From positions 124,001-188,000 of the forward strand of contig JAQOTA010000042.1 in assembly GCA_029532415.1 (NCBI GenBank): DNA of 64,000 nt, read 5' to 3'. The DNA is from Marasmius tenuissimus. Lineage: Eukaryota > Basidiomycota > Agaricomycetes > Agaricales > Marasmiaceae. The notes beneath the pieces are model-generated. The model did not search any database and was not told where the DNA came from. It saw only the letters and a program-made list of their open reading frames with translations. Position 1 is the first letter of the stretch; every line of letters begins with the position of its first letter. Both the position numbers and the translations under genes were made by a program. Positions 21,653-34,500 of the stretch are shown in pieces.

Positions 21653-24600
21653 TTACAATCTTCTCCTTTTCTTGGATCTGTTTGCTTGTGCTTGTTTAGC
21701 TGAGTCTGAGGAACCAGGCTTGGACCTCCCAGTCGACCGCATGAGCCCCTGAGATGACTTTCCAGTGGTTTTGATGATCTGAATGTACCTGATAATTCGG
21801 GGATTTGGTTTGGGTCGGGGTTGTATCCGAGGGCGAGTGTCAATATCTTTGAAGATGACAGAGGGTAATGAATCAATGGTCCTCCAATACTAGCTGCTAC
21901 TTACCTGTCAAGAACATGTGGTTCAAATTTTTGTCCATATTCAATTTGTTCAAATTACGGGCTGCAGCTTTGAAAGGATCACCTAAAGAGCCAGGATGAG
22001 TCGACAGCTCAGAGCCTCTGATACACAAACAAGGATCACAACTCACCTGGTACCAATGGGGAATATCCATGTTCCCATGCATATCGCCTACCATCCCCAT
22101 AGTTTTTTACTTGTAAGTGCTCGCTTACTGCCCAGTATGCTTCTACTCCACAGCCACCTTCCCTTCAAAATCGGGGCAAAATCCTTGAGGCTCCTTAGGC
22201 CCTCTACCTTAAGTTTTCACCCTCAAGTATGCTGCTCAAGTAGTAGATCTCAAAATCAGATTCAACTTGAGTATCAAATTGAGTATTACCTTGACAAATA
22301 TCTGAAGGAATGACTTGAGGAAATCTTGAAAATGACTTGAGCAGAAAACTTGAGATTCACTCTGTACTAATGTAGGTAGGGAACTTGAGCAAAAATTGAG
22401 TAGGGAATAGATGGCCTTGAGAGAAGAAGTCAGACTTGAGTGTACATAAAGTATGGACTTGAGTGAAGGAAAATGTGGACTTGAGCAAATGATGAAGAGA
22501 CTCGTAAGTATGAACATGAGTAAAGGGAAGTACAAACTTGAGCAATGAATTGCCACAAAGTGGGTGCATTATCTTTGTTATCCTCAGAGTCCCTTCCAAC
22601 TTGGCATCCCAGAGCTTTGTATACACCTGAAGATGAAGTGCTTAGGGTTCATGAGGACAGAAGTCATTTGTTGCTGTGAGTCTTTTTTTTGTCTCAATTC
22701 TTGTTTGTTTCTGAAACTTGGACAGGTGGGACGGAACATGATGAATGGTTTGAGTTAAATGAACGCCTATTGATATAGCAGCGGCTCTAACGCAATGTAT
22801 AATTTTGAAGCACTGTGATGTATAAACCAGCCCTCTCCTCCACTCTGTATCTCACTGAAATGTAGCGTAGAAAGGAAAAAATAAACAACAACACAGGATA
22901 TGCACTCGCCCCCGAGTCACCTACTGGTACATGTTCCCTCTCTGTCTGTCTGGTTCAGCTACTTACAACCTCTCCACAGTCAACGAATATGTCATCCTGG
23001 CCAGAAACCGGCCCAACCCAAGGTTAGCACTTGACTTCATAAGCCCTGCATGTTGTACAGTGCTCACATTGAACAATGGCAGCCCTCACTATGCAGTGTA
23101 CTCACCACTCCTATGTATTCACACAACATATACAATATATTTTGTTCTACCCTTTCATGTGTGTTTGCCTGACCTGACTTGAGACAAACCTTGAAGCATT
23201 GTTGAGCGTGGCTTGAGTGAAGTTGAGTCAGCTTGTTTGCTCCCTCAAGGTCGACGTTAAGGTACCCTTGAGCACAGTTTGAGTTGCCTCATCTACTCCC
23301 TCAACATTGACCTTGAGCCACCTCATTCACTCCCTTAAGTTTGACTCACTCACTCCCTCAAGTTCAACTCAACCGCGTTGCTCAAGGTTCTCTCAAGTAC
23401 AGCTGTCAGCGCGTTGTAATAAGGTAAGTACAAGGTAAGGAAAAAACTCAAGTATTTTGCCTGGTTTTTGAGGAAACCTGGCCTAGATTTCCTATGCTTG
23501 ACCCTTCCATGATGAGCCAAATCAGGATAGAACCTCTTGTCTGGGGATCCCATCCGTCTCCCAATCCTCCTTGGATATTGCATGTTTTCTATTCAGGTCA
23601 AGGGACCAGTAGAAGAGAGAGCCGGCAAGGGGATAACATATGGAAAACATCCCATTGCTATGCTCTATAGGAACAGGGGGTACAAAAAGATACATGGGGG
23701 TTGGGAATGTGGGATTATTTTGGAATGTACCGACAAGGGAAAAATGGATGTCAGTAATGAATACTGAGGAGAAGCAGCTATCAGTGCCAAAATGACGAGG
23801 AATTCAGGCACACTTACCAAGGTCGATCCACAGATCATGACAACCACCCGCGAACGGAAGAGCCTGAGCAAGGTAACCAGTATGTTGTTGACATGGATCG
23901 GGCAAGTGCCAGTAGAAATGAAGATTCATGTTCACCTCGAGGTGGGTGAAGAGGAAATCAACACGCCAAGGCACTATACAAGTCAACACAAGTGGGACAA
24001 TATGGTTAGATGGACATACCCTCGGTGGAGTAGATGACCCCAACACCGGTACTGCGATTTTTAAACCACCATTGAGGAGAAGGGGTAGAGGCGAGGTGAG
24101 CGACAATTTCAGGCTTGCTTCAGTCAACAACAGCTCCAAAGATCAGAAGACCATGACGTGCAAACTCTGACAGATCTTTGGTGTGCCTTGTTCGTCCCAA
24201 TGACGCAATCACATGCAAAAAGTCGCCGAGTTGGTTTTCAAAGTAGTTGATGATCTCAGTGGGATTGAGTTGGGGAGGTGTTTAGTGGGTTTGGTGGGGA
24301 GAGGGAAATGGATGGAACGTCATATTTGCCCAGCCTGGGTTTTGAGATTGAACGTCCAAAACTCCCACGCAACCAAAACCTGTAATTCAACTGTCAGAGG
24401 GGGGGGGAGTTCTATAGATAACCCACCCACAGGTATTGTCAGACTCTTGTCTGAGCGCAAAGCATCATATGATGTGCTCTAGGGACATCCTCAGCTGATG
24501 TACAATGTCAAAAAGGTGGACATACCTGTGTATACCAAAGGTAGTACCACACAGCTACATTACCTCTATGTCGAACTTCATCACTCAATTTCAATCCATT

Positions 24601-24830
24601 TGCCAGTTCTATAATGTGTATGTCAGTGTCTGTAGATGAAACCAATGACCAAAAACTCTTGCCATCATGCACAATCCATGTTGGCCGTTTGGACTGGCCC
24701 ATTCATACCAGCTGGGGGAACAGGGGCGACCTAAAACTAGGTTAGAGCATGACTCTACAGGGAAGTATCTGGTCGTACCGCCGAGATGCTAGCTCTTTGC
24801 ACACATGCTCCGATATCGGCAACTAAGACC
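21653..24830 (-). pseudogene. Family gene copy C, pseudogene
   Basis: Exons 3 to 11 are recognisable in the order of copies A and B. The C-terminal exon ends at a TAA at 21653-21655 with the basic tail ...RSKKRRRL. Exons 1 and 2 are missing: right of about 24830 the sequence jumps to upstream-segment sequence. Further damage: exon 3 acceptor changed (GATATCGG where AG is expected), TGA at 24703-24705 in the QLVGIG motif, a deletion and frameshift in exon 7 near 24280-24340, and a 1350-bp transposon inside exon 9 (22143-23492). The donor after exon 8 is GTAAGT here, whereas the other copies have GC. Confidence 0.85.
22143..23492. mobile_element. 1350-bp non-autonomous TIR element with CTTGAG motif arrays
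   Basis: Comparison with exon 9 of copies A and B shows the insert. TATGCTT occurs on both sides (22136-22142 and 23493-23499). The ends are imperfect inverted repeats: left ...CAAAATCGGGGCAAAATC-CTTGAG and the complement of the right end ...CAAAAACCAGGCAAAATA-CTTGAG. Inside each end lies a run of ACTTGAG/CTCAAG motifs (more than 15 in all, about 22175-22540 and 23180-23450). The middle (22560-23170) lacks the motif. No long open frame or transposase is seen. Superfamily uncertain; a 7-8-bp duplication and subterminal motif arrays suit hAT- or KDZ/Zisupton-like elements. Confidence 0.72.
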
Positions 24831-26219
24831 CAAGCTACTTGATAATGAATTGGTAAAGCGTTACTCAGCAAGGGGTTTTATTCCCGACAACAATTGTTCT
24901 TGAGTCACCCTACGTTATTGGAAAGCGGTTCCCAAGTACAGTGACCTTCAAGTTGGGGTGGCAGCGTGCGGCAGGTATCTAGTCAGGGCAGTAAGTTGAC
25001 TTGAAACACTTCTGACAGCCAGGTACACCATTTCACGCTTGAGGGAACCACGAAACGACTTTGCTGAGCTGAAATGGTCCAGTCCTAGCTCTTTATCGAG
25101 TTGAGAGTCAGAGCGATCCGTCGTCATTACCCGACAATTTTGAATTGTCGGAGAGCTCTCTAAAACGTACGATATTCAATATCAAGATATTGAATTGGCG
25201 AGGCTGCATTGTGGTTAGCTTACGGGAAATTCCGGGAATGTTAACCGTCAAGATCTTTAAAGATCGTTCTTAGAAACGAGACGAGAAACTCGCTTCAACA
25301 TGCTCCCGGACTTGATAGATAATCGCTTGTGCCGACAATGCGGTCTTCGAGTACTTTGCTCTATGATACCGTCGCGCAAATGGTTGCTGGTTGCCACGAC
25401 CAGCAGAAAATGTAGATTAGTCTCTGGTGCTCGCATAATACAATACATCTGTCGAGATCTTACAACCTCAGCTGAAATGTTTTGCCAAGCTATCAGGGAA
25501 AACGAGTAACAACCGACGCTGGAAGGGAGCTATAGAGAATTCTAATTAAGGAGAGCGAGTATCCGAGTCTAAAGACAAACGGTGGCCGTACTCCATGATA
25601 ACGAGGACATATTGTGCGGCGATAACCATCGAGCCTCAAGAGATTTTGTTACAGTTCTGATCTCGTCAGACTGAAGCTTAGCTGCCTGGCTAGCAATTTG
25701 CATAAGGAGAACCGGAGAGGGTATTGATGTCAAGTGGGAATAAAAGCAAACCAAAAAAGCGCCTATACAACCCGAATTGGATGATGTCAAAATTCGCAAT
25801 CCGCTTGAACCTGTTTTCATACTACTACTATCAGCTCGGCCTCATCATCACTTCCATCTCGCTAGCCAGTTCACCATCGATTCTTCCTTATTTTGGACTC
25901 ATTGCCAGGTGATCAATAATCCAATGATCATGGCCGTCATCCGAGTTTTGCCCAATACAAGTCCGTTCCGTGTCGGACCCAAAGATCAAAGCTTTGAATT
26001 TGGCCCATCCAAATTCAATCAGGCAGATATATATTATAGCTGGAGTTTATGAGCGTAAAATTATGGTGGAAAAACAGTCGACTCCAGATGGTAGATTTCC
26101 GCTTTGAATCGCGCTCCGCCAAATGGTTAGTCTCTCCCAAACCTGGGACATCTTCTCCATACTTTCAAAGACCAAAGGGGTAGAGGAATGGCAAATGGCC
26201 TCGACGTGAGTACACCTTA
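24831..26219. other. Upstream segment of unit C
   Basis: It matches the upstream segments of units A and B (aaggggttttattcccgacaac near 24870, gcagcgtgcggcaggtatctagtc near 24961, VATTSRKCRL-encoding island near 25395). No intact gene. Confidence 0.4.
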
Positions 26220-26909
26220 GGATTCGTGACTTTGGATACCTCGCTGACGTGTGTCGCGCAATAAATGGGCATCCATAGCCAGTATTTAGTTATGTAATAC
26301 CGTAGATATTGGCTTCTATCACCCAGTCGAGAAGGGTGGATTATATCTTCTCCTTTGTTGTGTGTTGGACTACCCCGATCACCATGGTTGTTCACTGTAC
26401 TCAAGCCTGGTACAATTTATGAAGCATTCGCCGTGTCGACAGATCCCTTGTACATCGGCTCGAGGTGAAAGAAGTCAATGCTGTGAACAAAGGCCCTAAA
26501 TACTCACGCACATACTTTGTATACTTTTTACCACAGTTGTAAACCCGACCTCATTCGTTGGTGCAGGGCAGAAGGATTTACCAGGTACCCAAGCCCAGAA
26601 AGATTCCAAATGGGAAAGGCACCTAGTCAGTGTATGCTTAAAACTCCACGTGAACCAACAGTCGTACTTACCACCACCATTCTCCTAACCGGCAGCGATG
26701 ATGCTCCGACTCTCGTTAATGTCACAACGAGCTCTTTGGCACATTAAAAACCTGGGGAATCATGCTCGGATTGAGTCGGAACAAATTCATGAACACCAGC
26801 AAAATACCGACGGGCCCGGCGATCCAAGTGTTATGGAGGTTTTCTCTCTTGACTCTGGGCCCTTTTATCGGCACCCGACACCTCAGCATCAAATCAACAC
26901 GCCGAGTTA

Positions 26910-27287
26910 CTGACCTATTTTATTCAATTCGTATGGGGCTTTCGGTGTGACGAAAAATTTCGCCGGTGCAAATTCGTATGGTGGGCAAGTGACCGGTGAC
27001 AAAAGTGAAAATTCGTATGGAACTTTCAGGCCACCGGCCACTAGGAGAGGAGGAGTGAGGAGGACGACGGGTGTGGCTGCCGCAAGCGGAAATCCGCGAA
27101 AAACACCTGATTTGGGCCAAAAAATCCTGGAAAAGGTAAGTTTCTCGCCTTTTTTAAGCTTCTCCGAAATTTGTCACATATTGAGACAATTCGTATGACC
27201 CCTCTGTGACTAGGTGACCATACGAAAAATTTTCGTATGCACAGGGGCTTGTGACGTGTGATATACGAATTGAATAAAATAGGTCAG
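26910..27287. mobile_element. 378-bp TA-flanked MITE with 26-bp inverted ends
   Basis: The left end CTGACCTATTTTATTCAATT at 26910 is repeated in inverse orientation at the right end (to 27287). The match runs about 26 bp without mismatch, through TTCGTAT. TA flanks both sides (26908-26909 and 27288-27289). The motif TTCGTATGG recurs internally. No coding capacity. Fits a non-autonomous Tc1/mariner-like element unrelated in sequence to 5801-6321. Confidence 0.8.
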
Positions 27288-28360
27288 TACTCTTGATATA
27301 GAGGTTTCAGTTTTACCTAGCCGGCAGTTTTTATTCGGTATTCCCAGCAACATTGGCACTCGTGGTGCCTCTCTACGGAGTCTCGACCTCCGTCGTCATT
27401 TCAGCAGCTTCAGCGAACGACACCTGAGTGTTTCCGTTGTAACGGATAGGCTGAGAGGTGGTGTTGATGGTGTGTTTTTCCCCCGTTCATTCTATACTTA
27501 CGTATTGATATTCAACGATTGATAGGCAGTGGTCGGCGCAACTGTCGCATTCGTCAACTTCGGCGGCCCCTGAGGTAGTAAAAGGTACGAGAACTTCCCA
27601 TGAAATTTAAGCTGGCCCCCGGATGAACGTGCATTACCAATACGGTTCATCTGATGTGGCGGGTCAGTATGTCACTCAAAGCTCAAAAGGAATCACTAAC
27701 CAAAAAACCGGTCGTTTAGATCTTTTGAACTTGAATCTGCGGCGTTAGAAGATTGGATTGATCGATGGGTCAAGTCGGGTTGTACAACGAGGTGGCCGCC
27801 AGAAGAACTCTCCTACGGCAACTTCTGAGCTAGAGCAAATATACTTTGAGTCACGAAGCTATGTGAGCGAAGCCCTCAATCGAGGTTAGCGTGCTGTGAC
27901 ACAACGGTTAGGTTAAATCATATAGAATGACCAAATGATAGTTCAGCCCGAGCACCGAGCTGGGAGGCTTCAAGAATTGTAGCACTTCAGCTTTGAAGTC
28001 TGGTATATATGAGGTAGGATAAAGATATAGAACTGTAGTTTGCTTGGCTGTCAGTGTGGGGGGATTGATTGATCCTGCATCTAAACATCCGATTTTGCGC
28101 CATATCATGCACAGGGACGAGAGGGATGAAGGCTGGACCCAAAGAGCGCAGGCTCGATCAGGTGCTGTCTGGTAGATGAAGTTACCCAGGACTGAACATT
28201 AACAGATAGGCGGAAGCCTTTGTTATCTCATCCGGTTATTTGAAAATGCTCATCTGTTGTAAGTAGCATTACTGTAGGTACATCAAAACGGGGCATCGAC
28301 ATGATGCAGAACAGCTCTAAAAAAGATGCTGATCCTGAAAAAGGTCCAGGTAGGCCTCTC
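27288..28360. other. No resolved gene
   Basis: A short hydrophobic frame near 27330-27420 (+ strand, FYSVFPATLALVVPLYG) follows an acceptor-like AG and could be an exon remnant. It cannot be connected to other exons. Confidence 0.25.
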
Positions 28361-29312
28361 GGCGCGTCCTTACATATATGTAGACCAAACCATTAGAACG
28401 AACGGGGTGTAGATGAAAGGCGTGAACGTATTTGATATCCCGTCCACAACGAGAGAAAACCGAGATTTTGGCCTCTGCACATCACGGACACTCCTCCTAC
28501 GGCGGCTCGGAGCGATCACTGGGACATTTCTCAAACGGTCTTCCCGAGGTACGCTTCGAGGCTGCAACCGTGAGCACAAGGTTTAGAATATAGAAAACTA
28601 GAAACTGGGAGCTAACCTTCCAAATCATCATTGTCCTCATCCGAGCGCATCCTCCGGATTGCCTACCTCACTGATCACGCAGAGTAAAGAGATTTGCATA
28701 TGTCGAGGAAGGGGACCTGGAAATTTAGCATTCCCCGCGCATCTAGCAAAGAAACTTTTGTCTGACCATCTCGTCCGAAGCGGAATGGTATCAAGGGCCA
28801 CCCTTGCTTTGACTCAACATTTTGTATTGGTGATGACCAGAACGTCGTAAGACAGGTATTGCGAGTACTGGGAGCTGTCGGTACCTGAGTCATATGGAGA
28901 GGGTTGAGAGGATCGAGAGGAGGTTCATTATCGGGAAGGGCAAGCTTCGTTCATCTCCTCGTGCTTGCATTTGTATGCATTCGTGAGGTTGCCAGCTAAT
29001 TTCCACCAATGACAAGGTTCCGGATATTTCTGATGCAGGCTAACCGTGAAAATCTTATGACTCGTGAGTCAGGTGAAATACGACAATGAGACGAGGGCAG
29101 AGACACCTGTTCGGGATCATGCATCCGAAATTATGTTCCGTCTTGACGATTTCACGACCTGACCATCTTCCTGCATAAGAAATCCATATAGGGCTCTGAA
29201 TAAGTGCGCACGATCCTTGTCGTAGAACCACATTCATAAGTAGATAAATCTCGAGCGCACAAGGCTAGTAGTACAATTGTTAACGTCGGTAGGAATGAGA
29301 CATCAGGTATTC

Positions 29313-30997
29313 TTAATTGAAATGCTTAACCAAAACACCATGAATCGTTTCCTCCTCCACTCCTTGCTCCTGTCCAGCCGTGAGGTTACTTCTTCCATAA
29401 GCAGCAGTCAAACCGGTCCTCCATTGCTCCATCGTGGGAGCATCCTCTGGCTCGCAAAATTTCTTGATACCCTCCCTAGCTAATACCGGACTTTCCGTGT
29501 GAGGCTTCAATGTGACGTCGTCATTGGCCATGGCGAAATAGAACACTCCAAGACGAGGGCAGTTTCTCTGGTCTTCCGGAGGTTGAATGACGCGATGACG
29601 AGTTCCTGGGTAATAGCCTCCACATAGGAACTCGATCGCATTGCCTGCGTTAATCACCTGTATGATAGTGCGTGAATGCTCGCATAAAGGTACTTTCCAA
29701 GAATAATTCATAGCGTACCAATGCATTTTCCATATGCTTAACCCAGCGCCACTTCCCGTCGGGAGAGAGAATTTGAAGACCACCTACTGGTTGCGACCAT
29801 AGGATGGTGATGGATCCTATATCTGATGATGATAGAAGCCCGCTTATGAGAAACCGTGGATTAAAAGTGATTGAGCGCTAGAATGTACCTTTATGGCCTT
29901 TGAGCCACACTTGCTTGGTCTGCTCTTCCTCCACATCAGATCGAGGATAGCTGACAATCGAGGTGATCAATCTTTAAGGTTATTGGCAATAAGTCACGGG
30001 GAGTTGTCAACTTACTACTTCATGAACCTGACTATAGTAGTTGACAAAAATCGCAATGAGCACCTGTGCCAACATGAAAATGGCTAGCACACTTACCGGA
30101 CGATTCTCCCGGGGAATTGAAATCGTGCTGCGCAACTAGAATGTCTTCAGGTAACTCCAGACCCAAGGCAAGGAGCCTAATCGTTCAGTACGAGTTTCAG
30201 AGTGATAAATATCCGTATACATACTTCAGGATGGGAACAAGAATGTTGTGATGATTGTAGTGAGCAAATCCTTGCAGCTCGTTCAGATAGGGACGAATTG
30301 CCTCCGGATGATCATGCCGGTGCACGTCCCGGTTGACTGGGATCGTGGCCGCTCGCCAATTGAGTTCAGTCAATCAGGGGTGAAACTTGTGGGACTCACT
30401 ATTGTAGTGTTCAATCTGGTCCCGGACACCATTCTGGATTTTCTGTCGAGCCAGAAACTCAGCTCAGCCTATCATACACACGGTGAAGCACATACCCATG
30501 CTTGTTTTGGCTTGTAGCCTTCATAGGCCGACTCAGACTCTCCGGTGAATAGTTTTTTCTCCTCCGGACTAACGCCATCAAAGGTCCGGTTTGCGATACT
30601 GAAGATTCGGTTTGTCTGGGGAACTCGATGCAGCAAAGAGCGGAAGCTAATGAAACCAAAACTAGATACCTGCGACTGAGTGTACCCATGGTTGACAATA
30701 TAGAAGAATCCTTGTTTGTGCATCGCATCAGAGACCTGGATTGCTAGCTCTTGACGACCTTCAGGAGTTGCAGCTTTGGAGAGGTCGATGATTGCTAGGT
30801 TGGCATATTCCACTGTTCCAGAACGGAAAATCAGAATGATAAAAATAGTTTAGAGGGCAAACAGCGAGCGTACGTTCTTGCCTTGAGGCTGAGGGGAAAA
30901 TGTAAGGCGGAGGCTCACAGCTCGTGGAGGAACCTTTAGGTGGAGGTGGCTTCAACTCGTTATGCAAAGGCGAGTCCTCAGACGCAAGAGCTGGCAT
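29313..30997 (-). CDS. 2-oxoglutarate/Fe(II) dioxygenase, isopenicillin N synthase-like (10 exons, 382 aa)
   Basis: Likely a cytosolic oxidoreductase that couples 2-oxoglutarate decarboxylation to oxidation of an unknown small molecule. Exons 30874-30997, 30670-30812, 30496-30615, 30400-30442, 30225-30336, 30097-30176, 30016-30031, 29889-29950, 29719-29822 and 29313-29657 join to 1149 nt in frame. N-terminal DIOX_N features: LAIIDLSKA and GFFYIVNHGY. Catalytic core: GHKDIGSITILW supplies the HxD iron ligands, GGLQILSPDGKWRWV the jelly-roll turn, GTRHRV the second histidine. The 2OG-binding arginine is probably in RHRVIQPP. Exon 7 is only 16 nt and is needed to rebuild VRFMKYYPRS. An in-frame ATG at 31027 would add ten residues. 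No neighbours suggest a biosynthetic cluster, so the substrate is unknown. Confidence 0.88.
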
Positions 30998-31027
30998 GTT
31001 GAAGGGACTATGATAGTAGGCCTTCAA

Positions 31028-34000
31028 GAATGAGGAGTTCTATTTATTGTCTCAAGACATCCGGGCTTTCGTGGGTTATATTACACGCAGAGAAGTATGA
31101 ACAGACGGAAGGAGCGGATACCCGCACTTCCAGCTAGTGTGATTAGAACCTTAATTCACGTGTTGAGCAGGACGGATATTAGAACGAAGAGTTGGGTAAA
31201 CAGATCTAGGTTGAGGCTCATAGAACATGCGAACATACCTCGTGACAAACGGTGTTTCCTAGGTCGAAAGTGGTAAGATCATAATGAATGACAGTGAGAT
31301 GCGAACGGAACCCTTTCACGAAGGAAAACAGAGACAAGATGGGAACAACTGACGAAAGTTCGATGCCAAGAGGGCTATTGTGTGCGTAGAGCACGAGGGG
31401 CATGGGGCGGGTGGGAATATAGAACTTGGGGACTTGGGGTGATGCAGAAGATGAGAAGACAGGTGCATAACACAATCGGTACCGCAGGGCGTCGGAGGTA
31501 CTAGAATTGCGACGGATGGATAGCTTGTATGGATTGCAATCAGATGGAAACGGGCAATAGGATGATACTACCAACTCCCTTGACCACCCTTTTCGACGAT
31601 CGCTAATTTTCAACCCCCATGACGTCTCCGTCGGATCTGTCCTATGATTCAGTAACCTATTTCGAGGTGTGAGGCGTGTAAGGGGTTGGCTTGGAGGATA
31701 GAAGACTAAGTACCCGTACGCTAAGTAAGCCCGCAGGTACGTAGAAAAGTAGGTCAGAAGCAATCTCAAAGCGTCCCAGAGACAGCTATGAGATTGGCTT
31801 CCGACATCCGTGTCTAGTTTCTGTTACAGTGATTCACACCAGCTATCGTATACCGTTCGGTCAAAATAGCTTGTTCGTTTGTTCGAAGGTCGGATGAGTG
31901 CGCGATTTCGCAGATCAGGGCTATCACGGGGGTTGATGAATAGAATAATCCCGGGGGATAAAGTTTATGCAGGCGGCCACAAGAGCCGAGGAGTCCCGGA
32001 TTAGGACTTCCAGTTGAAGTCCTATGGCCTGCAAGATTCTTGGGGCGCTCCACACATCACGGTGTAGGGCTGAGCAGGGGGAAGGGGCGCCGTTTCATCA
32101 AGACAATCAAGGAGAACAGAAAGACAGATGGCTTCGATCACAAAGGAATTTACACGATATGCGACCTACATGTGACATGAAATCAGCCGGTGAGGAACGA
32201 GAGCGAAGGAAGCATTGGTGGAATCGTGTGAGCGCATGAAGTGAAGACGATACGAAAGATAGAACACGATTACACCGGGAGAAGATCTCGTCAGACAAGT
32301 ATGCGAATAGGACGACTTTTGGAAGATGATTATGAGTGGGTAAGTATGGGATTGGGTGACCACAAAGGGTCATAATTAAAAGTGGGAAATGGATAGGAAG
32401 GAACGGAGGAGCCAAGGGGAACAAGCAAAGTAACGGATAGGTCTCAGTAGCTAAAAAAAGAAGCTGCTAGTAGTCTTTTTCTGCTCCTCAATTGGTCTGA
32501 TCTATCAGAAGCTACGTACTGTCATCGACCCAGGTGGAAGGTGCTTCTGTTACGTGCGTTATGGATAAGTCTCAACTGACAGGATTATCGGATCGTTCTT
32601 TACGCCGTACGCACAAAGCTTCACCCCGGCAAGTAAAAAAGGTCCACGAGTGCTCTTTTGGCTATCCTAAACGTCTTTCAGCTGCCTTTTCGTAAAGACA
32701 ACCACCTTCTGCTTTCCGTCGGAACGGAGCTCACCAATCATATCAGAATCGTCACGTAAGGGTCCGATAATGTATTCCGATGATCTCGTTCCCACTGCTC
32801 ACGAAGCAGTCCTGGGCTACTTTAAGTCTTTACTCGTCTCTGTCCTCTACAATGGACCCTGGCCAGTCCAGATGAACGAAACCGATGCAGCCAACGGTCA
32901 CAGCCGAGTTGATCTAGCTGTGATGGCGGTTCTTTCTCTCTTTTCCAGCTGTACCTCGAGTATAATACTGATTTTTAACATAGTGTTGGTCTAAGAAAGT
33001 AGTATCGCTCATCTTTTGACAATTTCCCGGGGAATTATCCTATATCAACCGTTATCTTGCCTACATTGATCAGAAGAACAGATATCGACCTCAGAGTAAC
33101 CTTGTCTAGCGACGCGTTGAGCTCCTTCTCATAAACACTCCTATCCACCCTCGAGCCTCGATACCACCAACCTTCAATGATTCCAGCGATTGGCCGTTGA
33201 GTGGGTACCAGCCACCGCCAATAGGTCGTTCGTCGTTGGCCAATGGAAACGAGATACATCATACGACTTGGCTGAGGTGAAGAATTGTCATTGGCATACA
33301 CATGCTGGGCTCGAGGTACGCTCGGAGTATCTCTTTTATCCCCGAGCCGAGTGAACTGACATATAGCCAGCTACTGATCAACTTTAAGCGTTTCTTCAAT
33401 AGCAATAGGTAAAGACCCACGAACAGCCAAAAGTCCGATTCTTTCCTTGAAACTCATCCACTGCACACAAACACCAAAGGATCTTGTTTCGATTGAAGGA
33501 GCGATAGCAGAGTAACGGCTCGTGGTGCTCAAATGTTCCTGGTACTGACTCTTTGTCTTCTCAACATATTGCCGAGGTGATCAATACATTGTTAACATGA
33601 ACCTAGGACGCTTCCACACAGCCCTGTAAGGCCGTCCGCTCGAGCACCTCGAGGCCATTGTCCCGACTTATGAGGAGTCTTTCTATTGCCCTCCATATTT
33701 ATACGAGCTTTTTTGTAGAGCAATACCACGACTTCATCGAATTTGTAGCCAAAACAAGATGTGTTCCCAGCCGTAGACACTACATACAAAAGATGCTACT
33801 GGCCGCTACATTATGAGTTTCTCTCCCAGGACCCACGCAGCGCAGCTCATCTCGGTGGTTGCGTCTCTCCTTCCGACGTCTCGAGTGCTACACTAGCGTA
33901 CAAAAGTGCCACTACAAGCCCTGGAGAAATGATAACGTATGTCGGACGTGGGTTACATTGGCTCTCCGTCGCCGCTGGAAATCTCAAATACTCACAATAA

Positions 34001-34192
34001 TGCGTTGAAATTTTGAAAGCACGACAAGCCTACAATATTAGGTTGATTATGTGTGGCCGAGAATGCTAAAGTTCAAGCATTAGTCTACCTTACATTCTCA
34101 TATCACATATTTGCTTGTTCTGTAATGATGTAACTTTCGCTGGGACCTCCAAAGGATTTCTCCCAAGCTCCCGGTCGCACGACGTATTTGAT
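31028..34192. other. About 3.2 kb without a confident gene
   Basis: Open frames at 31218-31769 (minus, 183 codons) and 33035-33301 (minus, 88 codons, WWYRGSRVDRSVYEKELN) have no recognised domain. The second has a gene-like composition and could be an exon of an unrecognised gene spanning 33.0-33.8 kb. I could not connect it to others. Confidence 0.25.
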
Positions 34193-34194
34193 TA

Positions 34195-34500
34195 GGCAGT
34201 TTGCGTGCGAAAAGCATTGCGTCATATGAACCATTCGATATTTTTCGGGATTCATTGAGAATTCCTCCTTTTTTCTTGCTAGTTTCAGTGTTGATGCTTG
34301 CTCAACGCATCGGCACGAGCGATACCGGCTGATGCCATCATGACTAGTTTTTTGCCAGTCTACAGCCCCTCCCAGCCGGTCCAACAACCATTTGTGATAC
34401 ATCTGATGGCTGAGTGTCTCAAAACAACACTGTCAAGAACTTTATTTCAAGGAGATTACTGTGGAATGAGAGGAATTGTATGAGTTTCAAGGTTGCCTTA
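34195..34500. mobile_element. Truncated second copy of the 5801-6321 MITE
   Basis: TA then GGCAGTTTGCGTGCGAAAAG at 34195 matches the left end of the 5801 element (a 12-bp piece of that end is missing). The interior follows the same order (gaatgatgcttgctcaac-like, cggctgatgccatca, ctgatggctgagtgtct, gattactgtggaatgagagg). The right inverted end is degraded after about 34495. Confidence 0.75.

Larger units (their letters stand above)
26220..29110. repeat. Second copy of the 12560-13620 segment, interrupted
   Basis: Landmarks match unit A in order: gactttggatacc (26227), ggcttctatcaccc (26310), gatcaccatggttgttc (26379), ccattagaacgaac (28388), gaccgggagctgtcgg-like sequence near 28870. Between 26800 and 28380 the two copies differ, and unit C holds a MITE at 26910. 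The minus-frame island at 28370-28579 (arginine-rich, RSRRRRSV-like) aligns with 13019-13219. Probably remains of an unidentified gene. Confidence 0.45.

Noticed and set aside
31218..31769. 183-codon minus-strand frame
   Set aside because: No recognisable motif and no splice-supported extension; composition not gene-like.
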